64,000 bases of DNA from assembly GCF_050320395.1 (NCBI RefSeq), contig NZ_CP144459.1, forward strand, positions 2,745,885-2,809,884, given 5' to 3'. Below are positions 43,565 through 51,331 of this stretch, piece by piece. The position numbers and the translations under genes are program-made. The DNA comes from Treponema_C sp050320395. Lineage in GTDB: Bacteria > Spirochaetota > Spirochaetia > Treponematales > Treponemataceae. Below the pieces are notes generated by a model, which made no database searches, had not been told where the DNA came from, and saw only the letters and a list, made by a program, of their open reading frames with translations. Position 1 is the stretch's first letter, and every line of letters begins with the position of its first letter.

Positions 43565-45337
43565 ATGCAAAATTCAGCGCCGCTGATTGTTCAGGGCGAT
43601 AAAACACTGCTGTTGGATGTTCATGCTCCCCGTGCCGATGAGTGCCGCCGCGCTTTAATTCCCTTTGCGGAATTGGAGCGCTCGCCGGAGCATTTGCATA
43701 CCTACCGACTCACTCCCCTTTCTTTATGGAATGCCGCAGGCGCGGGCTTTTCTCCCGATTACGCCCTCTCCGTTTTGCAAACCTATTCCCGCTTTGATAT
43801 TCCTCAAGCTGTTCGTGCATGGATTTTTGAAACCGCGGAACGATTCGGAAAGATACGCTTAATCCCCGATACTTCAACAGATAAAACCGGTACAGCGGAT
43901 GAAGCCGAAGACGGTCTGATTTTACAAACCGATTCCCTTGCGGTATTTCGGGAACTCGAAGCAAACAAAAAGCTTGCAAAATATTTAACGCCGGCTTGCG
44001 AAAATCTCCGCTTTCGTTTAAGCCTTACGGACAGGGGAACCATTAAAGAAGAGCTTTTAAAAACGGGCTGGCCGGTAAAAGACGAGGTTCCGCTCAGAGA
44101 GGGAGAACCGCTGGAAATCAATTTACGTACAAAAACTCTTTCACAAAAAGACTTTATTGTGCGGCCATACCAAACCGAAGCGGCGGAAGCCTTTTTGGGA
44201 GACTGCGGTCCGGGGACCGGATTCGGAACCCTCGTGCTGCCCTGCGGTTCGGGAAAAACGATTGTAGGCCTTCTTTTAATGGCAAAACTGCGTACGAATA
44301 CGCTCATCGTTACGGCGAATATATCTTCCGTTCATCAGTGGATAGCCGAGATTATCGATAAAACCGATTTAAGCGCCGATCAAATCGGTGAATATTCGGG
44401 AGAAAAAAAGGAAATACGGCCGGTAACCGCCGCAACCTATCAGGTTTTAACATGGAGACCCGAAAAAGGCGGGCCTTATCCCCATTTTAAACTGTTCCGG
44501 GAACGAAACTGGGGCCTTATTATCTACGATGAAGTACATCTTTTGCCCGCTCCCGTATTCCGTGTAACAGCCGAATTGCAGGCGGTCCGCCGGGCAGGCT
44601 TAACAGCCACCCTCGTGCGTGAAGACGGCTGTGAGGGCTTGGTTTTTTCCCTGGTCGGGCCCAAACGTTACGATGTTCCGTGGAAAGAACTTGAAAGCTC
44701 CGGATGGATTGCAGGGGCCGAATGCATAGAATTCCGTACCGATTTGGATAAAAGCAAAGAACTTGAATATGCGGTTGCTTCCCTGCGTCAAAAACACCGT
44801 ATTGCCGGAGAAAATCCGCTTAAAATTCCCCTTGTCCTCGATTTGGTACGGCGCTTTTCGGACGACAAAATACTGATTATCGGCCAGTATTTAAACCAAT
44901 TATTTGAGATTGCAGGCCTTTTGCACATACCGATTATTACCGGTAAAACCCCTATCCGCGAGCGCGATGTCATTTACAACGATTTTCGCAAAGGCAGGCT
45001 GAGAGTTTTGGCGGTTTCCAAGGTTGCAAATTTTGCAATCGATTTGCCTGACGCTTCGATGGCCATTCAAATATCGGGAACCTTCGGAAGCCGGCAGGAA
45101 GAAGCGCAGCGGCTCGGCCGCATTTTACGCCCCAAAAACCGTACCGCGCGCTTTATCACATTGATTACCGCGGGAACTCAGGAAGAAGAATACGGCTTAA
45201 ACCGCCAAAAATTCCTCGCCGAACAGGGTTATTCTTATCGCCTGGTACGCAACATTGAAGATATTCCCGTTTTTGAAGAAAACACAGAAAAAGAAGACCG
45301 TCCTAAAAGCAGTGCCGGCAGCGGGAGCGGGATATGA
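43565..45337 (+). CDS. XPB/Rad25-type superfamily-2 DNA helicase
   Basis: The 590-residue protein has an N-terminal XPB-like domain, then Walker A CGSGKTIVG (about 225-233), a DEVH box (about 322-325), TATLVREDG (motif III, the XPB form) and the C-terminal helicase lobe with ISGTFGSRQEEAQRLGRILRP (motif VI). XPB helicases open or translocate on DNA in nucleotide excision repair and, in eukaryotes, in transcription initiation; bacterial members are presumed repair motors. The next gene overlaps it by four bases, so the two products are probably made in a set ratio. Confidence 0.9.
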   Translation: MQNSAPLIVQGDKTLLLDVHAPRADECRRALIPFAELERSPEHLHTYRLTPLSLWNAAGAGFSPDYALSVLQTYSRFDIPQAVRAWIFETAERFGKIRLIPDTSTDKTGTADEAEDGLILQTDSLAVFRELEANKKLAKYLTPACENLRFRLSLTDRGTIKEELLKTGWPVKDEVPLREGEPLEINLRTKTLSQKDFIVRPYQTEAAEAFLGDCGPGTGFGTLVLPCGSGKTIVGLLLMAKLRTNTLIVTANISSVHQWIAEIIDKTDLSADQIGEYSGEKKEIRPVTAATYQVLTWRPEKGGPYPHFKLFRERNWGLIIYDEVHLLPAPVFRVTAELQAVRRAGLTATLVREDGCEGLVFSLVGPKRYDVPWKELESSGWIAGAECIEFRTDLDKSKELEYAVASLRQKHRIAGENPLKIPLVLDLVRRFSDDKILIIGQYLNQLFEIAGLLHIPIITGKTPIRERDVIYNDFRKGRLRVLAVSKVANFAIDLPDASMAIQISGTFGSRQEEAQRLGRILRPKNRTARFITLITAGTQEEEYGLNRQKFLAEQGYSYRLVRNIEDIPVFEENTEKEDRPKSSAGSGSGI

Positions 45338-47490
45338 ATAAAAAAGCCGAAGAAATACTCCTATGGCATGATTTTCTTACCGGTATGAATGAAACCCGTT
45401 TTTTCGATCTTGTGCGGCTTTATGTCGGCGAAGTCAAAACACCTTATAATAAGCGAAAACTCATTGAAGCTCTCACCTCTTTTTTGCACAAAGAAGAAAA
45501 CCGCCGTGTGTTATTCGCTCTTTTATCCGAAGAAGATTTGATCCTCATTGCATCCGTTATACATATTCCCCGCTGTACAAAACAAAAGGCTGCGGCTTTT
45601 TTCGCATCCCGATTTTCTTTTGCCTTTTTACATGACGGCTTTTTAAATTTGGAAGAGCGTTTGATTCTATTCCGCAAAAAAGATGAAAACGGCAACGATT
45701 ATTTTGCCGTAAACCCCCTTTTGTGCGATGAATTGGAAAAACGTGCTCCTGCAGCTCTTTTATTTTTGCCTGAAAATACCGAATCCGATTCGGCCGCATA
45801 CGATAAAACCGACAAGGAACCTTACGACAGCTCTAAGGGGTATTTTGTGTCGGCACATCTTTTAGCTTCATGGTTTGCATTTACCGCCGAATTTCCCGAT
45901 TGCCGCCGTATAGACGGAAGTTTCAAAAAAAAGGCGGCTGCCGTTTTGGAAAAACGCTTCCCCGGTATCCCTCAGGAATTTTTATCTTCCCTGCACAGAA
46001 CATTGGCTAATTTATCCGTTTTTCGGCATAACGCGGCTCTTGCCGAAGTAGATAAAGCAAAACGCCTCTCGTTTGCCCTTTTACCGCCTATAAGCCGTTA
46101 TGCGTATTTATGCGCCGCCTATTGCGGTTATTTTTCCCGCGATCTTTTGCAACAAAACGCCTCCCTTGCAGCGGATCTTTTTAGCGTATTACAAAAAAAC
46201 GGCCCCTCCGATTCGCTTTCACGCTCATACATACTTCGTGTGATTTTTTTATTGCAGGAAAATCGGCGATACGGCGGAAGTCTTGAAAAAAAAGAAGGCC
46301 GGCTTAGGCGTTTGTTCCGTGACAATGCGGTTCAAAATCCTCACATCGATGATGTCGACCGCTTCGAAAAAGGATTTACTCCGGAAACGCTTTTTGACGC
46401 CCTTGTGTGTTTCGGCCTCCTTGTACCGCTTGCCGAAAAAAATCGCTACCGCCTGCATTCCGCCTTATTCACCGAAGAAAAAGCGGAAGAGACCCGCACA
46501 AAGGCAATCAGCATTGATGCCGGTTTTTCCGTTACCGTTTTAAAAGAACTTCCGCCGGCCCTCTTTTTTGATATAACTTCATGCATGGAGTCGGAACTTT
46601 GCGGAGCGGTCAGTCGTTTCCGTATCACAAAGGCGGCTTGTTTGCGGGCTTTTGAAAACGGCATTTCGCTTGAAAAACTTATCGACATTTTGGAAAAAAA
46701 CGCTTTGCACCCCCTGCCCCAAAACGTGCGTTTTTCTTTACATGATTGGCATACACTGTATAATTCGGGAAAACTGTTTAAGGGCTATGTTTTGCAGGTT
46801 GCCGAAGACAAACGCCTGCAAACGGAAAAAAATCCGGTTTTAGCTGCGCATATACGTGCGCACCTTGCCCCCGGCATTTATCTCCTTGATTTTACCTGCG
46901 ATGAAGAAGCCTCCGATATAATCAAAAAAAGCTCTCTTGAATTCATCGGCGGAATCCAAGGCTTTGAAACACAAAGCGAAAGTCTGCCCTTTGCTGCGCT
47001 TGTGCAGCACAAAGATTTGTTAACAGGTCTTTTATCCGGAAAACCGCTTATTTCTCCGGACTGTATTGAAAATATACAAACGGATAAAGAGTTTCAAAGG
47101 GCCCATATTGCGGCAATGAAGGCGGAAGTAATAAAAAAGAATTTACCGAAAGAATCCGAAGAGGCCCTTATGCTGCGCATTCACCGCAAAACCGTGTTAA
47201 ACGCCGGCCAGCTGAGCGAAACCTCGATACGAAGTGAAAAAAATGCAGCTTCCGGCATGGACTTTTTGGGTAAAATCCGCATTATAGAAAATGCCCTTGC
47301 TTATTCCGATTTTGTGGAAGTCGTTTGTGCCGAAAAAACCCTGTGCGGCTTTCCGCTGGGCCTCGAAAAAAAATCCTCGGACGCCGTTCTTATTTTACAG
47401 GTTGAAGAAAATCGGGAACCCGAACGGATTTCGGTTGCACAGGCCCGCCTTATACGGCGCAAACCTTCGTCGGTATTCAGCACCCGCTAA
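45334..47490 (+). CDS. Partner protein of the XPB-type helicase
   Basis: The 718-residue protein is largely helical, with regular short helices such as FFDLVRLYVGEV and KRKLIEALTSFL, and a beta-containing C-terminal third (KGYVLQVAEDK, LAPGIYLLDFTC). Bacterial XPB genes are often next to a large protein with an Ssl2/XPB-like C-terminal region (the Helicase_C_3 type), and this gene fits that context and size; homology is not proven here. The ATGA overlap with the helicase gene suggests a complex. Its last 21 bases are repeated, with one mismatch, at 48139-48159. Confidence 0.6.
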   Translation: MNKKAEEILLWHDFLTGMNETRFFDLVRLYVGEVKTPYNKRKLIEALTSFLHKEENRRVLFALLSEEDLILIASVIHIPRCTKQKAAAFFASRFSFAFLHDGFLNLEERLILFRKKDENGNDYFAVNPLLCDELEKRAPAALLFLPENTESDSAAYDKTDKEPYDSSKGYFVSAHLLASWFAFTAEFPDCRRIDGSFKKKAAAVLEKRFPGIPQEFLSSLHRTLANLSVFRHNAALAEVDKAKRLSFALLPPISRYAYLCAAYCGYFSRDLLQQNASLAADLFSVLQKNGPSDSLSRSYILRVIFLLQENRRYGGSLEKKEGRLRRLFRDNAVQNPHIDDVDRFEKGFTPETLFDALVCFGLLVPLAEKNRYRLHSALFTEEKAEETRTKAISIDAGFSVTVLKELPPALFFDITSCMESELCGAVSRFRITKAACLRAFENGISLEKLIDILEKNALHPLPQNVRFSLHDWHTLYNSGKLFKGYVLQVAEDKRLQTEKNPVLAAHIRAHLAPGIYLLDFTCDEEASDIIKKSSLEFIGGIQGFETQSESLPFAALVQHKDLLTGLLSGKPLISPDCIENIQTDKEFQRAHIAAMKAEVIKKNLPKESEEALMLRIHRKTVLNAGQLSETSIRSEKNAASGMDFLGKIRIIENALAYSDFVEVVCAEKTLCGFPLGLEKKSSDAVLILQVEENREPERISVAQARLIRRKPSSVFSTR
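47470..47490 (+). repeat. Direct repeat DR3, left copy (3' end of helicase-partner gene)
   Basis: These 21 bases match 48139-48159 at 20 positions (CAGCACCCGCTAA versus CAGCTCCCGCTAA at the right part), 669 bp apart. They include the partner gene's stop codon. Confidence 0.85.
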
Positions 47491-47514
47491 ACCTTGCCGT
47501 TTTTGCCGGGACGG

Positions 47515-47775
47515 TCAAAATGTTCCCGACAAAACCGCCTTTCTCAAACATTTGTTTATTCTTGTCTGATATCCGCTTCCGCTTGCTTTTATCAAGGCAA
47601 GGATATCCGCATCTATTTTTATAGAAATTGTTTCTTTTTTAGAACATGCTTGATGATACGGCACAAAATCTTTCAACTCTTCCTGTGTAAGTTTGGGACT
47701 GTCATCGTCATATATAATGGGAGTTTTTTCAATTTCGGCAATGCGTTCAGCCGTTAATTTTTTTGACATAATCAT
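47515..47775 (-). CDS. brnA: BrnA-type antitoxin
   Basis: The 86-residue protein has the BrnA_antitoxin signature in its second half (KKETISIKIDADILALIKASG followed by GYQTRINKCLRKAVL), a ribbon-helix-helix DNA-binding fold. It neutralises BrnT and represses the operon. It overlaps the end of brnT by 29 bp, and a GGAG ribosome site within brnT precedes the ATG. Confidence 0.9.
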   Translation of the reverse strand: MIMSKKLTAERIAEIEKTPIIYDDDSPKLTQEELKDFVPYHQACSKKETISIKIDADILALIKASGSGYQTRINKCLRKAVLSGTF

Positions 47776-48061
47776 TGTAAAACTCCTTCACGGTATTATC
47801 CGCCCTTTGGACGGATATAATTCTTGTTCTTGTTCTTTCAGTAAACGTAGTGATTACAATTAAAAGCCCGTTAATACAGCCGATTCCCCTATATCTGTCT
47901 TCTTTATCGGAATGTTTATCATCATACCGCACTAAAAAATGCGGGTCATCAAATACATCCAATATTTCCTCAAAAGCAATACCATGCTTTTTTATGTTTG
48001 CAATATTCTTTTCTTCATCCCATTCAAAACGATTGTCCGCACTGATAATTGTTTTTCCCAT
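47747..48061 (-). CDS. brnT: BrnT-type ribonuclease toxin
   Basis: The 104-residue protein has the BrnT fold: FEWDEEKNIANIKKHGIAFEEILDVFDDP (about residues 13-41), a YRGIGCINGLLIVITTF strand pair, and RIISVQRADNTVKEFY near the end. BrnT cleaves RNA and slows growth when BrnA is lost. It is the first gene of the pair, as usual for brnTA. Confidence 0.92.
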   Translation of the reverse strand: MGKTIISADNRFEWDEEKNIANIKKHGIAFEEILDVFDDPHFLVRYDDKHSDKEDRYRGIGCINGLLIVITTFTERTRTRIISVQRADNTVKEFYNDYVKKING

Positions 48062-48138
48062 AACAACCGACCATCAAATAGAGATGAAAATTCCTTATTT
48101 TAAGTATACAATATATCCGCCGGTTGTCAACGATATTA

Positions 48139-48159
48139 TCGGTATTCAGCTCCCGCTAA
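48139..48159 (+). repeat. Direct repeat DR3, right copy
   Basis: Copy of 47470-47490 with one A-to-T change. The stop codon of the neighbouring RelE-type toxin (minus strand, 48156-48158) lies inside this copy. Confidence 0.85.
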
Positions 48160-48482
48160 CACATTTTATTTTTTAATCTGTCCGCTACAACTTTATAGAT
48201 TTCCGCTTTTTCCCGTTTACCGATACCCCAAATTTCCACGATCTCGATTTTTTCAGGCGTAATTAACCGATATACAATTCTTATACGTTTATTACACGCA
48301 TACAGCTTGTAGAACCCTGTTAAATTAATATTATCTCTATTGCCCGGCTCATCTCCGGCAAACGGATTTTTTTTGAGTTTATCTATTTTTTTGTTTACAT
48401 CTTTTCTGACACTTCCGTCAAGTTTGCGGTAATCTTCCAGCGCGGCCGGAATAAGTTCTATCCGATATAGTGTTTCTTCCAT
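48156..48482 (-). CDS. RelE/ParE-superfamily toxin
   Basis: The 108-residue protein has the RelE fold with RIELIPAALEDYRKLDGSVRK near the start, INLTGFYKLYACNKRIRIVYR in the middle and VEIWGIGKREKAEIYKVVADRL at the end, the usual basic surface of mRNA-cleaving or gyrase-poisoning members. It lies after its antitoxin gene with an 18-bp gap. The final residues and stop codon are formed inside the DR3 copy. Confidence 0.88.
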   Translation of the reverse strand: MEETLYRIELIPAALEDYRKLDGSVRKDVNKKIDKLKKNPFAGDEPGNRDNINLTGFYKLYACNKRIRIVYRLITPEKIEIVEIWGIGKREKAEIYKVVADRLKNKMC

Positions 48483-48500
48483 GATTTGCTTTATACCGCT

Positions 48501-48773
48501 TTAATCTTGGCGGACCGAATCCCAAGCCGCATTTTTCTTTGCATTATAATTTTTCATTCTCAATGCAATATGTTCCGCAATTTCCATCCGTTCAAAAACA
48601 TCGGCGAGTATTGAAAGATATTCATATTCTTTAAACGGAATCATAACTGCTTCCATATTGTTGTTTTTCAGAATATAAACGGACTTATTTTCTTCGGAAA
48701 CTTTTCTGACCGTTTGAGTAAGTTCTTTTTGTAACTTCGTAATCGGCATTATATGAGCGGTTTCTACCAACAT
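48501..48773 (-). CDS. Phd/YefM-type antitoxin
   Basis: The 90-residue protein has the Phd/YefM N-terminal DNA-binding domain (MPITKLQKELTQTVRKV, then SVYILKNNNMEAVMIPFKEYEYL) and a C-terminal helical toxin-binding tail. A GAGGAGAT ribosome site lies five bases before the ATG at 48773. It pairs with the downstream RelE-type toxin. Confidence 0.87.
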   Translation of the reverse strand: MLVETAHIMPITKLQKELTQTVRKVSEENKSVYILKNNNMEAVMIPFKEYEYLSILADVFERMEIAEHIALRMKNYNAKKNAAWDSVRQD

Positions 48774-48856
48774 GACATCTCCTCTGTTATATAATAATAT
48801 GTATTTTTCTATGTGGTCAAGCCTTCTTTATTCCTGTTCACTCTTTCTCCCGCCGC

Positions 48857-48885
48857 TTGTCCGCGGTTTCGTTTTAGTCTATACT
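48857..48885 (+). promoter_or_regulatory. gph: gph promoter
   Basis: TTGTCC (48857-48862) and TATACT (48880-48885) are 17 bp apart. The stretch TTTTAGTCTATACTG is shared exactly with the dnaE promoter. The leader is about 27 nt and has a GGAG ribosome site. Confidence 0.7.
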
Positions 48886-48918
48886 GATTAGGTGATTTAA
48901 AGTCTTTTGGAGAAAAAA

Positions 48919-49611
48919 ATGAAAGAAAAACTTAATCTGCAAGCGGTATTGTTCGACTTGGACGGTGTTTTAATAGATTCGGGAGCGGACATCGCTTCAT
49001 CGGTAAACGCCGCATTGACGCACTTCGGCTATAAAGAAGAACCGCAGGATACAATTATCAGTTTTGTAGGTGACGGTGCAAAAAACCTTTTAATCCGTGC
49101 CCTCGGCTATCAGGGAATAAAAGCGGATACTATGCCGAATTTTTCCGAGTTTTTTGACTGGTATGTTGAGCGGTACCGTACCCATTCGGCGGAAAAAACG
49201 CTCCTTTACAAAGGCGTATATGAACTTTTGGAAAAACTGAGAGAAAAAGGCGTCTTTTGCGCGGTTGTTTCCAATAAACCTTTAAGCGTTACCCGAGAGA
49301 TTTTAAAACATTTTTCAATAGATTGTTTTTTTGACGCCGTCGTGGGGCCGGAACAGCTTTCCCGCATCAAACCCGCCCCCGAAGGCTTGGCCCTTGCAAT
49401 AGACCTTATCGAAAAAAAACGGAATGCCGCTATAGTACCTGAAAAGGTCCTTATGGTCGGAGATTCGGCTACCGATATTCAGGCAGGCCGAGCCCTCGGC
49501 GCACATACCTGTGCGGTAACGGAAGGCTTCGGAGACCGCAAAAAACTGCTTGCCGAAAACGCCGACATTGTCGTTCCCTTTGCGGAAGAGTTGGTACGGA
49601 TTTTATTTTAA
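48919..49611 (+). CDS. gph: Phosphoglycolate phosphatase-like HAD hydrolase
   Basis: The 230-residue protein has HAD motif I DLDGV (Asp13 and Asp15), a helical cap, VVSNKP for motif II, a Lys in RIKPAPEGL for motif III and MVGDSATDIQAGRALGA for motif IV. The motif spacing and cap match phosphoglycolate phosphatase, but other small phosphates are possible substrates. The ATG at 48919 follows GGAG at the right distance; a TTG 12 bp upstream is less likely. Confidence 0.82.
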   Translation: MKEKLNLQAVLFDLDGVLIDSGADIASSVNAALTHFGYKEEPQDTIISFVGDGAKNLLIRALGYQGIKADTMPNFSEFFDWYVERYRTHSAEKTLLYKGVYELLEKLREKGVFCAVVSNKPLSVTREILKHFSIDCFFDAVVGPEQLSRIKPAPEGLALAIDLIEKKRNAAIVPEKVLMVGDSATDIQAGRALGAHTCAVTEGFGDRKKLLAENADIVVPFAEELVRILF

Positions 49612-49866
49612 ATTATCCTCTCCCCATTTTTGCATAGCTTTTAAAACTTTCATAAAGCTCTTCCCCGTCTCGGTTAAAGAATATTCCACCCGGGGCGGAA
49701 TCTCTTTATAATCATGCCTTAAAAGAAAACCGTCCGCCTCAAGTTCACGCAGCTGTTTAGTCAAAGAAGACTCGTTAATCTCACCTATTCGGCGGCGTAA
49801 TTTACCGAAACGGTTTATATGTTCAATACCGATATAATATAAAATTTCAATGAAATACGGCAGGGC
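49603..49866 (-). pseudogene. HxlR-family regulator remnant lacking its 5' end
   Basis: The minus strand encodes the C-terminal three-quarters of an HxlR/MarR-like winged-helix regulator: ILYYIGIEHINRFGKLRRR, LTKQLRELEADGF, IPPRVEYSLTETGKSFM and a stop codon after KWGEDNLK. The usual start region (a CPV motif and GGKWK helix) is missing; upstream residues no longer match the family. The 3' end overlaps the end of gph by a few bases. No start codon or ribosome site fits, so it is very likely inactive. Confidence 0.75.
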
Positions 49867-50094
49867 CGTTTTACCGAAACCTCCGAGCTTGAAAAATTAC
49901 AGGAACAAAAAATCCTGATCCAAAACCTGACTGCGGAAACGACGATTTATGCAAATACGGTTTCAAACACCGTCCCGCTGTCGGGCAAACTTCCGCATGA
50001 TAAAAAAAGAATAATAAACCTTTTACAAAATTCGATTGATACCGTTGATGAGAAATTTTTAAAACTTTACAGAACGGGCATCATGCACTTATAA
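49843..50094 (+). pseudogene. 3' remnant of an unidentified plus-strand gene
   Basis: An open frame without an upstream start encodes about 80 residues ending in FLKLYRTGIMHL and a TAA stop. It starts with the sequence TSELEKLQEQKILIQNL, likely helical. I do not recognise the family. It reads away from the HxlR remnant, and both lack their 5' parts, as if a deletion had removed the middle of a divergent regulator-target pair. Confidence 0.5.
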
Positions 50095-50103
50095 AAAGTC
50101 CGG

Positions 50104-50445
50104 TCAGCGTGCAAGAATTTCTTTGATAATAAATTCGCGGCCGCTTAAAGCTTCCAGCTGTTCGCCTGCACAAACGGGGCATTTTAAATTATAAGCAAAG
50201 CCGTTAAATTCTTTGCCGCAGTTTTTACATTTAACTTCGCCGGGAACAACTTCCATTTCAAGTTTTGTATTTTCAAACGGCGTTTTATACACTGCCGCGG
50301 GAAAACATTCTTCCAGATAAGACGGGACAATACCGCTTAATTCTCCGACTTGCAAAACGATTTTTTCGACTTCGGACACCTGTTCTTCTTCAATAATTTT
50401 TTGTACGGTTTTTAAAACTTCGCACACAACTCCCAGTTCATGCAT
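50104..50445 (-). CDS. hypA: HypA-family nickel insertion protein
   Basis: The 113-residue protein begins MHELGV, whose His2 binds nickel in HypA, and has a zinc site of two CxxC motifs (Cys73/Cys76 and Cys89/Cys92). HypA delivers nickel to hydrogenase or urease maturation. I chose the ATG at 50445 because it gives the universal MHE start and has AAGGAAA upstream; a longer frame is not supported. No hydrogenase or other hyp gene is in the window, so its partner lies elsewhere. Confidence 0.88.
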   Translation of the reverse strand: MHELGVVCEVLKTVQKIIEEEQVSEVEKIVLQVGELSGIVPSYLEECFPAAVYKTPFENTKLEMEVVPGEVKCKNCGKEFNGFAYNLKCPVCAGEQLEALSGREFIIKEILAR

Positions 50446-50470
50446 ATGTTTTCCTTCTCTTTGTATATAA

Positions 50471-50498
50471 GGCGGCAATGAAATCCGCCGCTTTTTTT
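50471..50498 (+). terminator. Hairpin with T-tract upstream of hypA
   Basis: GCGGC (50472-50476) pairs with GCCGC (50487-50491), followed by seven T on the plus strand. It lies 26 bp before the hypA start on the opposite strand. It may stop rightward antisense transcripts through hypA, or act as a hairpin in the hypA leader. Confidence 0.4.
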
Positions 50499-50643
50499 CA
50501 CTCTCGCCGGAGTATAACACAAAAAAAGAAAACTGCAAAGAGACGGCCGCCCCCATAGTAACCTTTCGTAAGCGAAAACCGGCCGCAGGCACAATACGCG
50601 GATAATTGTTCCCGTTGCCGAGCTGGTTCTTTTGCCCGCTTTA

Positions 50644-50652
50644 TGCTATACT
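50644..50652 (+). promoter_or_regulatory. Extended -10 promoter of a probable leaderless ECF gene
   Basis: TGCTATACT is an extended -10 element with no good -35. The ATG follows after seven bases, without a ribosome site. Confidence 0.5.
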
Positions 50653-50659
50653 GTTCCTT

Positions 50660-51283
50660 ATGGAAAAGTTCACATATAAAAAACATGACGCAAACCGTAT
50701 CCTTGCAACGGCGGGTGCCTTGGGTGCGCTTACGGTTTTACTGACGGTTACCCGTTTGGGTTTTATTCCCTGGTTTAGCGGAGCGGCGATTACCATCCTG
50801 CACATCCCCGTTATTTTAGCCGTCTGTTTACATCCTGAAGGATTATCGGGTTTGTGGGCGGGAACGGCGGTTGCAGCCGTCTTCGGCCTTTCATCCTTAG
50901 TGTACGCAGCGGTATCTCCTGCAGGACCGATTGATCCGTTTTTCCAAAATCCGCTTATTTCCGTTTTGCCGCGTATTTTATTCGGCATATGTACTTTTTT
51001 ACTGTATAAGGCCTTTTCGCTCATTTGTAAGCATTTACCCTCGTCTTTTATGCTTTTAGCGGTTTCTTTAACCGCTTTTTCAGGTACGCTTTTACATGCG
51101 GTTTTTGTACTCGGAGCTTTGGTAATCGCTTCGGCGATTCCTTTGCAGGTTATGTGGGCAGTGCTTATCGGCAACAGTCTTTTGGAAGCGGGCGCGGCAG
51201 TTGTTCTCGGAACAGCCGTTATCGGCTCGGTTCAGGGGATTTCAAAGCGGCAAAAATCAAAGCTCAACTCTAACCAAAAATAA
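50660..51283 (+). CDS. ECF-type vitamin transporter S-component-like membrane protein
   Basis: The 207-residue protein has six hydrophobic segments. The pattern GALTVLLTVTRLGFIPW, ITILHIPVILAVCLHPEGLSGLWAGTAVAAVFGL and PRILFGICTFLLYKA matches substrate-binding S components of energy-coupling-factor transporters for vitamins or their precursors. The energising T and A subunits are not nearby and would be shared. The substrate cannot be assigned. I chose the ATG at 50660, eight bases after a -10 box; a longer frame from 50606 would read through the promoter. Confidence 0.75.
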   Translation: MEKFTYKKHDANRILATAGALGALTVLLTVTRLGFIPWFSGAAITILHIPVILAVCLHPEGLSGLWAGTAVAAVFGLSSLVYAAVSPAGPIDPFFQNPLISVLPRILFGICTFLLYKAFSLICKHLPSSFMLLAVSLTAFSGTLLHAVFVLGALVIASAIPLQVMWAVLIGNSLLEAGAAVVLGTAVIGSVQGISKRQKSKLNSNQK

Positions 51284-51292
51284 ATATCCGTA

Positions 51293-51321
51293 ATGACAAA
51301 AAAAGCGAAGTGTTTTATAAT
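51293..51321 (+). promoter_or_regulatory. mraY: mraY promoter, very short leader
   Basis: ATGACA (51293-51298) and TATAAT (51316-51321) are 17 bp apart. The ATG is ten bases beyond the -10 box, so the leader should be only about four nt. Confidence 0.6.
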
Positions 51322-51331
51322 ATATTAATCT

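Larger units (their letters stand above)
47491..48159. mobile_element. BrnTA toxin-antitoxin unit bounded by DR3
   Basis: This 669-bp unit contains only the brnT and brnA genes and ends in a near-identical copy of the partner gene's 3' end. The design matches the two larger repeat-bounded modules in this window. Mobility is inferred. Confidence 0.5.

Noticed and set aside
50641..51174. Minus-strand open frame opposite the ECF S-component gene
   Set aside because: The plus-strand frame has clear membrane helices; this is its shadow.
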